A DNA stretch of 64,000 nucleotides, taken from the NCBI GenBank assembly GCA_900108205.1, contig FNUU01000008.1, positions 62,001-126,000 on the forward strand, written 5' to 3'. This document shows, in pieces, positions 46,529-55,854 of this stretch (its first letter is position 1; each line of letters starts with the position of its first letter). Both the position numbers and the translations under genes were made by a program. Under the pieces are notes generated by a model. That model made no database searches and was not told where the DNA came from. It saw only the letters and a program-made list of their open reading frames with translations. The stretch comes from Eubacterium ruminantium (GTDB lineage: Bacteria > Bacillota > Clostridia > Lachnospirales > Lachnospiraceae).

Positions 46529-47671
46529 ATGGAAGCTTATTTTGACAATTCAGCGACAACAAAAGTTTATCCTGCTGTAAAGGATATAATGATAAAGGTG
46601 ATGGATGAGGATTATGGCAATCCTTCGTCACTTCACATGAAGGGTGTTGAAGCTGAAAGATACATTAAAAAGGCGGCAGAAAGCGTTGCCAAAACTCTCA
46701 GGGTAAAGCCTGAAGAGATAATTTTCACCAGCGGCGGAACAGAGGCGAATAACCTTGCACTGATAGGTACAGCTCTTGCGAAGAAGAGATTGGGAAATCA
46801 TATCATTTCCACGACCATCGAGCATGCTTCGGTGCATGCAACTCTTGATTTTCTGAAGAGTATGGGCTTTGAGGTAACTCTCGTAGGAACGGATGAAAAA
46901 GGCGTAGTTAAGGTGCAGGAGGTGTTGGATGCTGTGCGTGAGGATACGATCCTTGTGTCCTGCATGATGGTTAACAATGAGATCGGTTCCATCGAGCCGG
47001 TAGCTGAGATGGCTGAAGGCATCAAGAAGATAAATCCTGACATTTACATGCATGTGGATGCGATACAGGCATACGGAAAGATACCGGTTTATCCGACTAA
47101 GATCAGGGCGGATATGGTTTCTATAAGCGGTCATAAGATCCACGGGCCAAAGGGATCGGGAGCTCTTTATGTTAAAAAGGGAATACTCCTTAAGCCAATA
47201 ATCTACGGAGGCGGACAGGGAAATGGAATGCGTTCCGGAACAGAAAATGTTCCTGCGATTGCCGGGTTTGGAGTGGCTGCAGAAGAAAGTTTCAGGAATT
47301 TTGATAAAAAGACGGAGCATATAAATGAGGTCAGAAATTACCTCAGGGAGAAGCTTACAAGTCTTCCGGAGGTTTATGATAACTCGGGCGATGCGCCTCA
47401 TATTGCAAGCTTCAGCTTTGTCGGAGTAAGAAGCGAGGTTATGCTTCACAGCCTTGAAGACAGAGGTATTTATACATCTTCAGGCTCAGCGTGTTCTTCT
47501 CATAAGAGAGCGGCCAGTAATGTTCTTACATCCATAGGACTTCCGAAAGAGCGACTTGAGTCAACTCTCAGATTCAGCATAGGAGAGGATAATACTAAGG
47601 AGCAGGTGGATTACATTTATGAGGTTATAAGCGGGCTGCTTCCGATGCTGAGACAATTTGTGAGGAAGTAA
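46529..47671 (+). CDS. Cysteine desulfurase (NifS/IscS family)
   Basis: Protein of 380 residues. PLP-binding lysine in VSISGHKIHGPKGSGALYV, substrate-binding TSGGTEANNLALIG, and active-site cysteine in SSGSACSSHKRAAS. It takes sulfur from cysteine. In many Firmicutes this gene pairs with thiI, which lies 3 kb downstream here past glnN, so it probably supplies sulfur for 4-thiouridine. A role in Fe-S assembly with the scaffold at 1783 is also possible. Confidence 0.92.
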   Translation: MEAYFDNSATTKVYPAVKDIMIKVMDEDYGNPSSLHMKGVEAERYIKKAAESVAKTLRVKPEEIIFTSGGTEANNLALIGTALAKKRLGNHIISTTIEHASVHATLDFLKSMGFEVTLVGTDEKGVVKVQEVLDAVREDTILVSCMMVNNEIGSIEPVAEMAEGIKKINPDIYMHVDAIQAYGKIPVYPTKIRADMVSISGHKIHGPKGSGALYVKKGILLKPIIYGGGQGNGMRSGTENVPAIAGFGVAAEESFRNFDKKTEHINEVRNYLREKLTSLPEVYDNSGDAPHIASFSFVGVRSEVMLHSLEDRGIYTSSGSACSSHKRAASNVLTSIGLPKERLESTLRFSIGEDNTKEQVDYIYEVISGLLPMLRQFVRK

Positions 47672-47698
47672 TTGCGGTGATTGCTATATGATATTTGA

Positions 47699-47815
47699 AA
47701 CCGCGTAGTATATACGGAGTTGGTTCTACCGGCATGATAATTACACGGAACATACTGTGTTGTTACCGGCATGATAGTCATGCAGAACATATCGTGTTTG
47801 TGCTGTTTACATGAT
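47699..47815. repeat. Degenerate 38-bp tandem repeats after the cysteine desulfurase gene
   Basis: Two clear 38-base copies start at 47725 and 47763, both with TACCGGCATGATA, GAACATA and TGTGTT/CGTGTT. A weaker one precedes them and a partial one follows. Confidence 0.7.
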
Positions 47816-47850
47816 GATTTTTTTAAATTTGTATAATAGAAACGTGAGAT

Positions 47851-47896
47851 AAACAGGGTGTGAATAAGAAATTATACCCTGTTTATTTATATTTTT
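47851..47896 (+). terminator. Probable terminator of the prmA-rsmE-desulfurase unit
   Basis: AAACAGGGTGT at 47851-47861 pairs with ATACCCTGTTT at 47874-47884 (one G-U), followed by T-rich sequence. Confidence 0.7.
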
Positions 47897-47971
47897 AAGT
47901 AAGTACTTTATATTATTAAGAAAAATACGCTAATTACATAGTATTTTATGGGTTTTTTATTTACGAAAATA

Positions 47972-48280
47972 TGTTATAATGTCACTTGTTTTTTATTTTA
48001 TAAAACAAGTGCTATGTATATTTGTACACGTGCTTGTTTTCCCGAATAGCACAGCACCATAAGCCTCGGAATATTCTACACTACCGTTTCGGTCGGTGCT
48101 AATCATGTGCCACCGGCACATAGCACCCACTATTCCTACGTTTTTGATACTGCACTTTCGGAAAAACATTCTACGTTATTGGTCCAGTTATTTTAGAACC
48201 GATATACTAGTGATTTGGAATCAATATCATATATAATACATGCAAATTGTAAAAATGACACAACATAAATACAGTAACAG
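47972..48280 (+). promoter_or_regulatory. Promoter and long structured leader of glnN
   Basis: Extended -10 TG-T-TATAAT at 47972-47980, matching the ppdK promoter over ATATGTTATAAT. The leader is about 300 bases. Helices: CACTTGTTTT at 47983-47992 with its complement at 48002-48011; GTGCTATGT at 48009-48017 with ACATAGCAC at 48118-48126; AGCACC at 48053-48058 with GGTGCT at 48095-48100; and ATGTGCC at 48105-48111 with GGCACAT at 48115-48121. The last helix shares bases with the long-range one, so the two exclude each other, as in a switch. Not a class I recognise; nitrogen-linked control is inference. Confidence 0.55.
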
Positions 48281-48291
48281 GAGGAAAGAGA

Positions 48292-50397
48292 ATGGGAACA
48301 TTTAAGAGTATACCGGATTTCTACGGATGTCTGGTTTTCAATGACAGAGTGATGAAGGAAAGGCTTCCGAAGGACGTTTATAAGGCTGTTCAAAGCACAG
48401 CAAAGCAGGGAGTTCACCTTAAACTTGATGTTGCAAATACAGTTGCGACAGTCATGAAGAACTGGGCTCTGGAGAATGGAGCAACACATTATACTCACTG
48501 GTTCCAGCCGATGACAGGACTTACAGCTGAGAAGCATGACAGCTTCATCACACCGCTGGAGGATGGCAGCGTGATCATGGAATTCTCGGGCAAGGAGCTT
48601 ATCAAGGGCGAGTCGGATGCATCGAGCTTTCCTTCAGGAGGAATCCGTTCAACATATGAGGCGAGAGGATATACAGCGTGGGATCCTTCTTCACCTGCAT
48701 TTATCAAGGACGGAACCCTTTATATACCAACAGCATTTTGCTCTTACAGAGGACAGGCGCTCGACAAGAAGACTCCACTCCTCAGATCGATGGATGCGAT
48801 ATCTAATTCAGCAGTAAGGCTGCTTCATTTGCTCGGAAAAACTGATGTTACAAGAGTAAATGTAACCCTTGGCGCTGAGCAGGAATATTTCCTTATAGAC
48901 AAGGAAATGTATAAAGACAGAAAAGATCTTATGATGTGTGGACGTACACTCATAGGCGCTCCGGCTCCTAAGGGACAGGAGATGGAGGATCACTATTTCG
49001 GAGTGCTTAAGCCGAAAGTTGCCGAGTTCATGAAGGAACTGGACAACGAGCTTTGGAAACTGGGCGTGCCATCTAAGACAAAGCATAACGAGGTTGCACC
49101 GGCTCAGCACGAGCTTGCGCCTGTATTTGAGACCGCAAATGTAGCTGTTGATCACAACCAGCTTACGATGGAAATGATGAAGAAGGTAGCTGACAAGTTC
49201 GGTTATGCATGCCTTCTTCATGAGAAACCATTTGCGGGAATAAATGGTTCCGGCAAGCATGACAACTGGTCTATTTCCACAGATAAGGGCGAGAACCTTC
49301 TGAATCCGGGCAAGACACCGGGCGAGAATACACAGTTCCTTATCTTCCTGATGGCTATAATTGCAGCAGTTGATGATTATTCGGATTTCCTCAGACTTTC
49401 CGTTGCAACACCTGGAAATGATCACAGACTCGGAGCGAATGAAGCGCCTCCTGCAATCATTTCCGTATTTGTCGGCGATGAGCTCGACGCAGTTCTCAAG
49501 GCTATCGAGAAGGGCGAGCATTACATCGGTGCAGACAAGCAGAAGGTTAGCTGGGCAAATATCCTGCCGCATATAACCATAGATACAACAGACAGAAACA
49601 GAACATCTCCATTTGCATTTACAGGAAATAAATTTGAATTCCGTTCACCGGGTTCGGCGCTTTCGGTTGCACAGCCGAATATTGTTCTCAATACTGCAGT
49701 TGCTGAAGAACTGGATAAGATTTACGAAGTACTGAAGGATGTTCCGGCAGAGAATCTTGATGAAGAGATTTACAGACTTCTTCAGAAGCTTCTTGAGGAG
49801 CATAAGAGAGTTATCTTCAATGGCGACGGCTATGCTGATGAATGGATCGAGGAGGCAGAAAGAAGAGGGCTTCATAATTATAAGTCAACACCGGATGCGA
49901 TTCCTCATATCATAGATGAGAAGAATATCGAACTCATGGAGAAGCATCAGGTTCTCTCGAGAGAGGAGCTTCATGCGAAGTATGAGATATTCCTGGAGAA
50001 TTACAGCAAGGTAATCCACATCGAAGCGCTCACAATGCAGGAAATGGTTCGCAAGGACGTAACAGCAGGTATTGTTCTCTACATGAAGGATGTTACAAAT
50101 GAAGCTCTTAAGAAGAAGCAGCTTCTGCCGAATCTTAACTGCAATTATGAAGAGAACATCATTACAACTCTTGATGAAACAGAGAATATTATGTGCGAGA
50201 TGCTGGCTAAGCTTACAGAGGATACAAAGAAGGCTGAGAGCATCAAGGATATTCTTGAGGCTGCCAGATTCTATCATGACGTGATCCTTGCAGATATGGA
50301 GGAACTCAGAAAGTCAGTTGATAAGGCCGAGGCTATCATACCAAACAGCTATCTGCCATATCCTACATACGGAGAGCTCCTGTTCTCGTTGAGATAA
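48292..50397 (+). CDS. glnN: Glutamine synthetase type III
   Basis: Protein of 701 residues, typical for GSIII. Segments: GGIRSTYEARGYTAWDPSSP, NVTLGAEQEYFLIDKEMY, KTKHNEVAPAQHELAPVFE, and GINGSGKHDNWSISTDKGEN match the catalytic barrel. It makes glutamine from glutamate, ammonia and ATP. AGGAGGAAAG precedes the ATG. The long structured leader suggests control at the RNA level. A strong hairpin follows the stop codon. Confidence 0.96.
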   Translation: MGTFKSIPDFYGCLVFNDRVMKERLPKDVYKAVQSTAKQGVHLKLDVANTVATVMKNWALENGATHYTHWFQPMTGLTAEKHDSFITPLEDGSVIMEFSGKELIKGESDASSFPSGGIRSTYEARGYTAWDPSSPAFIKDGTLYIPTAFCSYRGQALDKKTPLLRSMDAISNSAVRLLHLLGKTDVTRVNVTLGAEQEYFLIDKEMYKDRKDLMMCGRTLIGAPAPKGQEMEDHYFGVLKPKVAEFMKELDNELWKLGVPSKTKHNEVAPAQHELAPVFETANVAVDHNQLTMEMMKKVADKFGYACLLHEKPFAGINGSGKHDNWSISTDKGENLLNPGKTPGENTQFLIFLMAIIAAVDDYSDFLRLSVATPGNDHRLGANEAPPAIISVFVGDELDAVLKAIEKGEHYIGADKQKVSWANILPHITIDTTDRNRTSPFAFTGNKFEFRSPGSALSVAQPNIVLNTAVAEELDKIYEVLKDVPAENLDEEIYRLLQKLLEEHKRVIFNGDGYADEWIEEAERRGLHNYKSTPDAIPHIIDEKNIELMEKHQVLSREELHAKYEIFLENYSKVIHIEALTMQEMVRKDVTAGIVLYMKDVTNEALKKKQLLPNLNCNYEENIITTLDETENIMCEMLAKLTEDTKKAESIKDILEAARFYHDVILADMEELRKSVDKAEAIIPNSYLPYPTYGELLFSLR

Positions 50398-50399
50398 TA

Positions 50400-50460
50400 T
50401 AACTTATCCGAAGAAAAACAAGCACGAACGAAGTGAGTATTTGTTTTTCTTGATAAGTTA
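50400..50460 (+). terminator. Long hairpin after glnN (probable terminator)
   Basis: TAACTTATC-CG-AAGAAAAACAA at 50400-50421 pairs with TTGTTTTTCTTGATAAGTTA at 50441-50460: 20 pairs with a two-base bulge, loop of 19. The T run lies within the 3' arm. A short GGAAC-TTTA-GTTCC hairpin follows at 50465-50478. Confidence 0.65.
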
Positions 50461-50484
50461 CCGGAGGAACTTTAGTTCCGCAGG

Positions 50485-50515
50485 ATTATGAGATGCGGTT
50501 TTTGCTTCTCATAAT
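50485..50515. repeat. 31-bp dispersed hairpin element, copy 2
   Basis: ATTATGAGA at 50485-50493 and TCTCATAAT at 50507-50515 around TGCGGTTTTTGCT. Differs from the copy at 14161-14191 at two positions. Confidence 0.75.
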
Positions 50516-50536
50516 GATTAAACATATGTAGATAAT

Positions 50537-50726
50537 AGAGCATGGACATATATTTCTCAGCGTGCTAAGATTTGCTAAATCAATACAAATCAGATTTGGA
50601 TTTTTCTAAGATTGTCTCAAAACTCGCTACGCTCAGACAATTGAGTCAATCTTGAAAAATCACAAACCGTGATTTGTTTGATTTTACGCAAATCCCGCAA
50701 TGCTTCGAAATATATGCCCATGCTCT
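50537..50726. repeat. 190-bp imperfect palindrome (foldback or MITE-like element)
   Basis: The ends are inverted repeats of 20 bases with one mismatch: AGAGCATGGACATATATTTC at 50537-50556 and GAAATATATGCCCATGCTCT at 50707-50726. Pairing resumes inside: the stretch around GATTTGCTAAATC with GATTTTACGCAAATC, and GATTTTTC-T-AAGATTG at 50599-50614 with CAATCTTGAAAAATC at 50647-50661. The centre is CTCGCTACGCTCAG. It has no coding capacity. No target duplication is clear. The rest of the glnN-thiI gap holds only a possible TATAAT at 50730. Confidence 0.7.
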
Positions 50727-50763
50727 GTATATAATATGATAAATAATAAAGGATATAAAAAAC

Positions 50764-51978
50764 ATGGAATACAAAACATTTCTAATAAAGTATGCAGAAA
50801 TTGGTACAAAGGGTAAGAACAGATATAAGTTCGAGGACCACCTTTGCAAGAGAATGCGCCAGAGGCTTAAGGCGCTCGGTGACTTTGAGGTAAGAAGAGA
50901 GTACGGAAGAATTTTCGTGGATGCAAAGTCTGATTTTGATTATGATGAGGCGATGAACAGGCTCACAAAGATATTTGGTATCTCGGGCGTATGTCCGGTT
51001 ATGCAGGTGGATTCGCTGGAGTATGATGACATTTCCGCAGGTGTTCTTAAATATGTTGAGGAAGAGATTGCCGGTATGCTTACAGGACGCAGCGTGGCAA
51101 GTTCGCCCCTTACATTTAAGATGAATGTAAGAAGGCATAACAAGGAGTATCCGATCAATTCGATGGAAATGGCGGCAAGACTTGGCGGAGATGTGCTGGA
51201 TAAATACGAAGAAAAAGGCATGAAGGTTGATGTTCATAAGCCTGAGATAGTTATTGACGTAGAGATAAGAAATGTAGCATACATATCTTCGAAGGTTATT
51301 CCGGGAGCGTGCGGTCTTCCGGTCGGTACAAACGGAAAAGCTATTTCCCTTTTGTCGGGTGGAATCGACAGCCCGGTTGCTACATATATGATCGCAAAGC
51401 GTGGAGTTGAAATGGAGGCGGTTTATTTCAATGCACCTCCTTATACCTCGGAAAGAGCTAAGGACAAGGTAAAGGATCTTGGCAGGATAGTTGCTCAGTA
51501 TGCAGGTCCGATAAAGCTGCATATAGTGAATTTTACAGACTGTCAGCTTGCCATCTATAAGAACTGTCCTCATGAAGAACTGACAATCATCATGAAAAGA
51601 CTGATGTTCAGAATGGCAGAAGATATTGCGAAAAAGGACGACTGCCAGTGTATAGTTACAGGAGAGAGCATCGGACAGGTTTCATCGCAGACTACCTTCA
51701 GCCTCAGAGTAATAAATGATGCCGTTACAGATATTCCTGTATTCAGACCGCTGATCGGAATGGATAAGCAGGAGATAGTTGAGATGTCGCAGAAGATCGG
51801 AACCTACGAGACTTCGATCCTTCCTTATGAGGACTGCTGTACAATATTTGTGGCGAAGCATCCGGTTACAAAACCGACACTTGAGCAGATCGAAGAATCA
51901 GAGAAGAAGCTTGAAGGAATCATTGAGCCACTTTATCAGACAGCGCTGGAAACTGCTGAGGTTGTGTATCTGAAGTAG
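50764..51978 (+). CDS. thiI: tRNA 4-thiouridine synthase ThiI (no rhodanese domain)
   Basis: Protein of 404 residues. N-terminal ferredoxin-like and THUMP domains (KYAEIGTKGKNRYKFEDHLC, TFKMNVRRHNKEYPINSMEM), then the PP-loop ATPase (ISLLSGGIDSPVATYMIAKR). It activates U8 of tRNA for thiolation. It ends after the PP-loop domain without the rhodanese extension of E. coli ThiI, as in most Firmicutes, where a dedicated desulfurase delivers sulfur; the enzyme at 46529 is the likely donor. Confidence 0.95.
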   Translation: MEYKTFLIKYAEIGTKGKNRYKFEDHLCKRMRQRLKALGDFEVRREYGRIFVDAKSDFDYDEAMNRLTKIFGISGVCPVMQVDSLEYDDISAGVLKYVEEEIAGMLTGRSVASSPLTFKMNVRRHNKEYPINSMEMAARLGGDVLDKYEEKGMKVDVHKPEIVIDVEIRNVAYISSKVIPGACGLPVGTNGKAISLLSGGIDSPVATYMIAKRGVEMEAVYFNAPPYTSERAKDKVKDLGRIVAQYAGPIKLHIVNFTDCQLAIYKNCPHEELTIIMKRLMFRMAEDIAKKDDCQCIVTGESIGQVSSQTTFSLRVINDAVTDIPVFRPLIGMDKQEIVEMSQKIGTYETSILPYEDCCTIFVAKHPVTKPTLEQIEESEKKLEGIIEPLYQTALETAEVVYLK

Positions 51979-52001
51979 TGGAAAAAAGTCTCCAAAACCC
52001 C

Positions 52002-52039
52002 GTGCAATATATATATATATATATATATGCATATTGCAC
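52002..52039. repeat. (TA)n microsatellite inside a hairpin
   Basis: About eleven TA units at 52007-52028 flanked by GTGCAATAT at 52002-52010 and ATATTGCAC at 52031-52039. The whole can fold on itself. No T run follows on the + strand. Confidence 0.7.
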
Positions 52040-52107
52040 AAAAACACATCTGTATCATTGTTGTACATTGCAAAATGTACTAAAAATATGTCTTTTTTTA
52101 TAAAAAA

Positions 52108-52136
52108 TTGACATAACATTATCATTGTTGTATAAT
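52108..52136 (+). promoter_or_regulatory. Consensus SigA promoter of the secreted-protein gene
   Basis: TTGACA at 52108-52113 and TATAAT at 52131-52136 with exactly 17 bases between. The leader of about 170 bases has TTTTTTGATCAAAAAA at 52288-52303 beside the AGGAGG site, which could fold over it. Confidence 0.9.
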
Positions 52137-52311
52137 GCTTGTGAGTCAAATTGCGTGATGACATCGAATTGTGGGGATTTTAGTGTGGGAAGTTTGGATT
52201 TGCGCATATCTTTTTTATTTCCCGTTTCATTAAAAATTCATAATTCTTTTGTCAGAAAATGCATGGAGACAAAATGTTGCTAAATTTTTTTGATCAAAAA
52301 AGGAGGATAAA

Positions 52312-53625
52312 ATGAGGATTAGAAAAATAGCTTTAGGGCTTGCAACTGCATTTGTCCTTGCTGCACCTGTTAGTGGCGTTGCATTCGACAATATCAGCGT
52401 AGTAGAGGCTGCAACAGTTGACATGCTCTCAACAAGAGTTACACCTACTGCAGGAGTTGATGTTGCAGTAACATTCTTTTTAACAGATCAGGCAAAGGCA
52501 CAATTTGCTATAGATCTTGATGCTATTCTTAGCCTTACACTTACAGGCCAGAAGCAGGTAGTTATCAATGATGTTCAGAAAACGGCATATGTTAGCGAAG
52601 GTGATGTTTATCTTGATGAAACAAAGCTCGTTGATTACATTGCTCAGACAACAGGAAACGTATTTGAGATCGAGTGGCCATCAGGACTCAGCGCTGAATC
52701 TGTAAAGCTCTTTGGAGATTTTGGTGCACTTGCAAGAGATTATGCTTGCGTTATCAGTGTAGAGGGTATAGGCTTTTCTGATTTCAAAGCAGAGAATGGT
52801 GTATACTCTGTAAAAGTAAACCAAACAGATACTATTAATTACACAATCGATGGTAATTCGATTGTATTTGATGATGATTGCTCAGATCTCTTTGAAAATC
52901 TTGCGGATGTAGCTACAATCAAGGTTGAGTCTGTATTCAAGAATGCAGATGGAATCCAGAAGGCTACAGACGGCAAGTGGTATCTTGCAAAGGACGGAGT
53001 AAGAAATTCTGCATTTACAGGATTTGCTCAGTATGATAAGAACGGCAGATGGTTCTATGTTCAGAAGGGTGTTCTTCCTATGGATGAGGAAGGAAACTTC
53101 TCTACAAAGGGCATCTACAAGGGAACTGTTGACGGTGTTACTGCTGACTGGTTCGTTTCAAGCGGCAGAGTTCAGACAGAGTTCACAGGCCTTTATCATG
53201 CAAGCAACGGTTGGAAGATGATCGTTGATGGTAAGGTAAGCACAACTTATTCAGGTATTGCTTATGCAGCTGAGAAGAAGTCATATTACTATGTTCAGAA
53301 TGGTAAGATCAACTTCTCAGTAAATGGTCAGGATACAATCAACGGTAAGTATGGTACTGTTGATGGAAAGACAGCTTACTGGTATACTTCAAAGGGTCGT
53401 GTTGTTACAGATATGACAAGACTTATTAAGTTCTCTAACGGCGTTTGGAGAGCAGTTGTAAATGGTCAGGTAATGCTTAAGTCTGATAAATGGACAGGCA
53501 TCATCGAGAAGGCTTCAGGTAAGAAATATTACGTTAAGGACAGCGTTCTTCAGAGTAAGTTTACAGGTAAGGTTACAATCAAGGGCGTAACATACAATAT
53601 CGTTAGAGGTGTTGTTGTAGAGTAA
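52312..53625 (+). CDS. Secreted protein with C-terminal wall-binding-like repeats
   Basis: Protein of 437 residues with a signal peptide (MRIRKIALGLATAFVLAAPV, cleavage near VEAA). Residues about 40-215 are an unrecognised domain. From about residue 220, repeats with W/Y-aromatics and G-x-V patterns (GKWYLAKDGVRNSAFTGFA, DWFVSSGRVQTEFTGLYH, YWYTSKGRVVTDMTRLIKF) resemble choline-binding/cell-wall-binding repeats but are divergent. Likely a cell-surface protein. A near-perfect promoter and preferred codons suggest high expression. Confidence 0.8.
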   Translation: MRIRKIALGLATAFVLAAPVSGVAFDNISVVEAATVDMLSTRVTPTAGVDVAVTFFLTDQAKAQFAIDLDAILSLTLTGQKQVVINDVQKTAYVSEGDVYLDETKLVDYIAQTTGNVFEIEWPSGLSAESVKLFGDFGALARDYACVISVEGIGFSDFKAENGVYSVKVNQTDTINYTIDGNSIVFDDDCSDLFENLADVATIKVESVFKNADGIQKATDGKWYLAKDGVRNSAFTGFAQYDKNGRWFYVQKGVLPMDEEGNFSTKGIYKGTVDGVTADWFVSSGRVQTEFTGLYHASNGWKMIVDGKVSTTYSGIAYAAEKKSYYYVQNGKINFSVNGQDTINGKYGTVDGKTAYWYTSKGRVVTDMTRLIKFSNGVWRAVVNGQVMLKSDKWTGIIEKASGKKYYVKDSVLQSKFTGKVTIKGVTYNIVRGVVVE

Positions 53626-53674
53626 TCTACACATGCGCGACACCAGATCTATAATAAGATATTTACAAGATGAT

Positions 53675-53710
53675 TGTGCATCCGGAGTAATCGGCCGGAT
53701 GCACATTCTT
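53675..53710 (+). terminator. Hairpin between the two exported-protein genes (weak terminator)
   Basis: TGTGCATCCGG at 53675-53685 pairs perfectly with CCGGATGCACA at 53695-53705; only TTCTT follows, so termination may be partial. Confidence 0.55.
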
Positions 53711-53766
53711 GTGAGTAGCGACGGCGTGTCCGGAAAGAATAAAGGTGTACAAAGGAGGAGAAAAAT

Positions 53767-55668
53767 ATGAAGTGCAAAAAGCTTGTGGTGGCATTTGTTC
53801 TTCTGTTGGTATCTGTATTTGCGCCTCTTTACTCGGTTCGGGCAGAGTCAGGAATAAATGGATATGAAGCCTGGATAGTATCAGTAATAAATGGCACCTT
53901 CGAATACGAGGGACGTTATTACAGGGCAAAGGATGAGTATATAGCTCAGGCCACAGCGTACCTTAACAGAGATGATATCGATCTCAATGAGAAGCAGGCA
54001 GCAAAGGCTGTTAACTACATTTACAGTCATATAGCGGATGGTATCGCATCGGGATATATCTATGAGATTTCCGATTCTACGGACGACGATGACGATACCG
54101 GAGAAACCACTGAGGACAGTACAGAAGATTCAACCGAGGATAAAGACAAAACAACCGAGAAGTCTACCGAGGATAAAGATAAGACCACGGAGAAGACCAC
54201 CGGAGATAAGACAACAGAGAAGACAACTGAAACTTCCACGGAGAATACTACTGAGGATAAAGATAAAACTACTGAGAAAACCACCGGAGATAAGGATAAA
54301 ACTACAGAGAAATCTACCGGCGACAACGGTGATGGAAATTCGACTGAGTCAACAAATGATACCGGAACGGAAGGCAGTACTTCAGATTCCAAGTATGGCG
54401 TGGATCTTCCGACAGACGAAAACGGTGCGATAATCATTGATTATTCAGATTTGGATAAGACGGCATATGATGATATCCTGAGTGAGATCAGACTTGATGA
54501 ACTTGAAAAGTCCGACAAGATAAATGTCAAGGATATGGACGACAGACCGGAAAAAGAAGATGCAGAGACCAAGGTTGAGATAGATGAGGAAACCGGTGAT
54601 ATCATTGTCAGTACGGATGATGATGTCAAGAGGATCAAAACCTACTTCTCGGACTGGGTTGTGTTGACGGTTGGTATCATAGCCGTAGCTGCATTTTCAA
54701 TCACTGTACTTGTGGTGATGTTTGCTGCATTTAATAAATGCTTTGTTCTGTCAAACAGGAAAAAGCGTAAATACAGAAAAGGCCACAGCAGAAGGAAGAA
54801 GATCAGAAAGGTATCCAGAAGGATACTTACAGTTGCTGTTATCTTCGAGATAATAATTCCTGCACTTGCAGGAAGCCTTGCATTTGTGCTTTTCAGAAAG
54901 AATACAGTTATGACCAACCTGAATAAGGGCGGTTATTTCAGATATGAATATACAAATTATCTGATCGATGCGGCGGCAGAAATCTCTACATCGACAGATC
55001 TGTCGGAGATGAGTAAGATAACCGGCGAGGGTGAGAACACTGTTGATAAGAACGGCAGTGAGGAAAAGGGTACTGCTGACAAGAACGGCAGTGAGGAACA
55101 GAATACGCCTGAGAAAACAACAAACAACGGCAGTGAGAATCAGAATGCTGCAGACAAGAACAGCAGTGAGGTTCAGACAGATACAGCTAAAACAGAAGTT
55201 CTCAGCTACGAGGAGTTCCTCTTCAGAGCTAAGAATGAAGTATCAGGAACGCTGGATGGAAGAACCGGCATGGAGAAGATCCTCAAGGTAAATGCAGCTA
55301 AGTATGTGCATGACATCAGGAAGGAATTCGATAACAAACTTCTTCTCCCTGTTATGCTTTCAATAGCCGGAATGTGCCTTGCACTTCTTGCCATGTATCT
55401 GCTGGATGGTATCAGAAGCAGAGGCATAAGATTTATATCGCTGGCACTTGTTATTACAGGACTCGTCATACTTCTGGTCGGAGTGATCCAATATATGACG
55501 GGACTTCATACAAAGATTTACGCTGAACCGGATTATTTATACTTCTTTATCAGAGAAGTTATCCTTTCAGCAAACAGATCGCTTGTTCTTGAAGGAGTGT
55601 TTATGATAGCTCTCGGATTCATGAGCTTCGGACTCTACAGGAACATAAGGAAGAGAGAAAACAGCTAA
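53767..55668 (+). CDS. Membrane protein with signal peptide, acidic Thr-rich linkers and five TM segments
   Basis: Predicted 633 residues; AGGAGG before the ATG. Signal peptide MKCKKLVVAFVLLLVSVFAP ends near RAESG. Residues about 110-200 are TTEKTTEDKDK-type repeats; about 415-480 is a second linker with NGSE units. Hydrophobic helices lie near residues 297-320, 355-378, 528-550, 557-580 and 604-626. No family recognised. The layout (two outside linkers, five helices) suggests an envelope protein. It lies just upstream of the polysaccharide locus and may be linked to it. Confidence 0.75.
   Translation: MKCKKLVVAFVLLLVSVFAPLYSVRAESGINGYEAWIVSVINGTFEYEGRYYRAKDEYIAQATAYLNRDDIDLNEKQAAKAVNYIYSHIADGIASGYIYEISDSTDDDDDTGETTEDSTEDSTEDKDKTTEKSTEDKDKTTEKTTGDKTTEKTTETSTENTTEDKDKTTEKTTGDKDKTTEKSTGDNGDGNSTESTNDTGTEGSTSDSKYGVDLPTDENGAIIIDYSDLDKTAYDDILSEIRLDELEKSDKINVKDMDDRPEKEDAETKVEIDEETGDIIVSTDDDVKRIKTYFSDWVVLTVGIIAVAAFSITVLVVMFAAFNKCFVLSNRKKRKYRKGHSRRKKIRKVSRRILTVAVIFEIIIPALAGSLAFVLFRKNTVMTNLNKGGYFRYEYTNYLIDAAAEISTSTDLSEMSKITGEGENTVDKNGSEEKGTADKNGSEEQNTPEKTTNNGSENQNAADKNSSEVQTDTAKTEVLSYEEFLFRAKNEVSGTLDGRTGMEKILKVNAAKYVHDIRKEFDNKLLLPVMLSIAGMCLALLAMYLLDGIRSRGIRFISLALVITGLVILLVGVIQYMTGLHTKIYAEPDYLYFFIREVILSANRSLVLEGVFMIALGFMSFGLYRNIRKRENS
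54110..54330 (+). repeat. In-frame degenerate repeats coding TTEKTTEDKDK units
   Basis: Copies of a unit like ACCGAGGATAAAGATAAGAC (about 10-14 codons). The lipoprotein at 711 carries a similar linker, but the DNA differs enough that the two may have expanded independently. Confidence 0.75.
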
Positions 55669-55854
55669 TACTGATGAGAGTATTATAGATATTTATAATG
55701 GATATTTAACAGCAGCAGGATAAATTGCATGATTGATAAAATCTATATAGCTCAGTAACATTATTACAGTAATAATTGTACACAGTGATAGTTGATTACA
55801 GGTTGAGTAAATAACAGCTACATATAATATTGATAGATTGATGAGACAGAAGAT

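Noticed and set aside
46628-47449. 273-codon minus-strand frame
   Set aside because: Antisense to the cysteine desulfurase gene, whose motifs are intact.
52002-52039. Terminator of thiI
   Set aside because: The TA hairpin has no following T run on the + strand, so it is listed only as a repeat.
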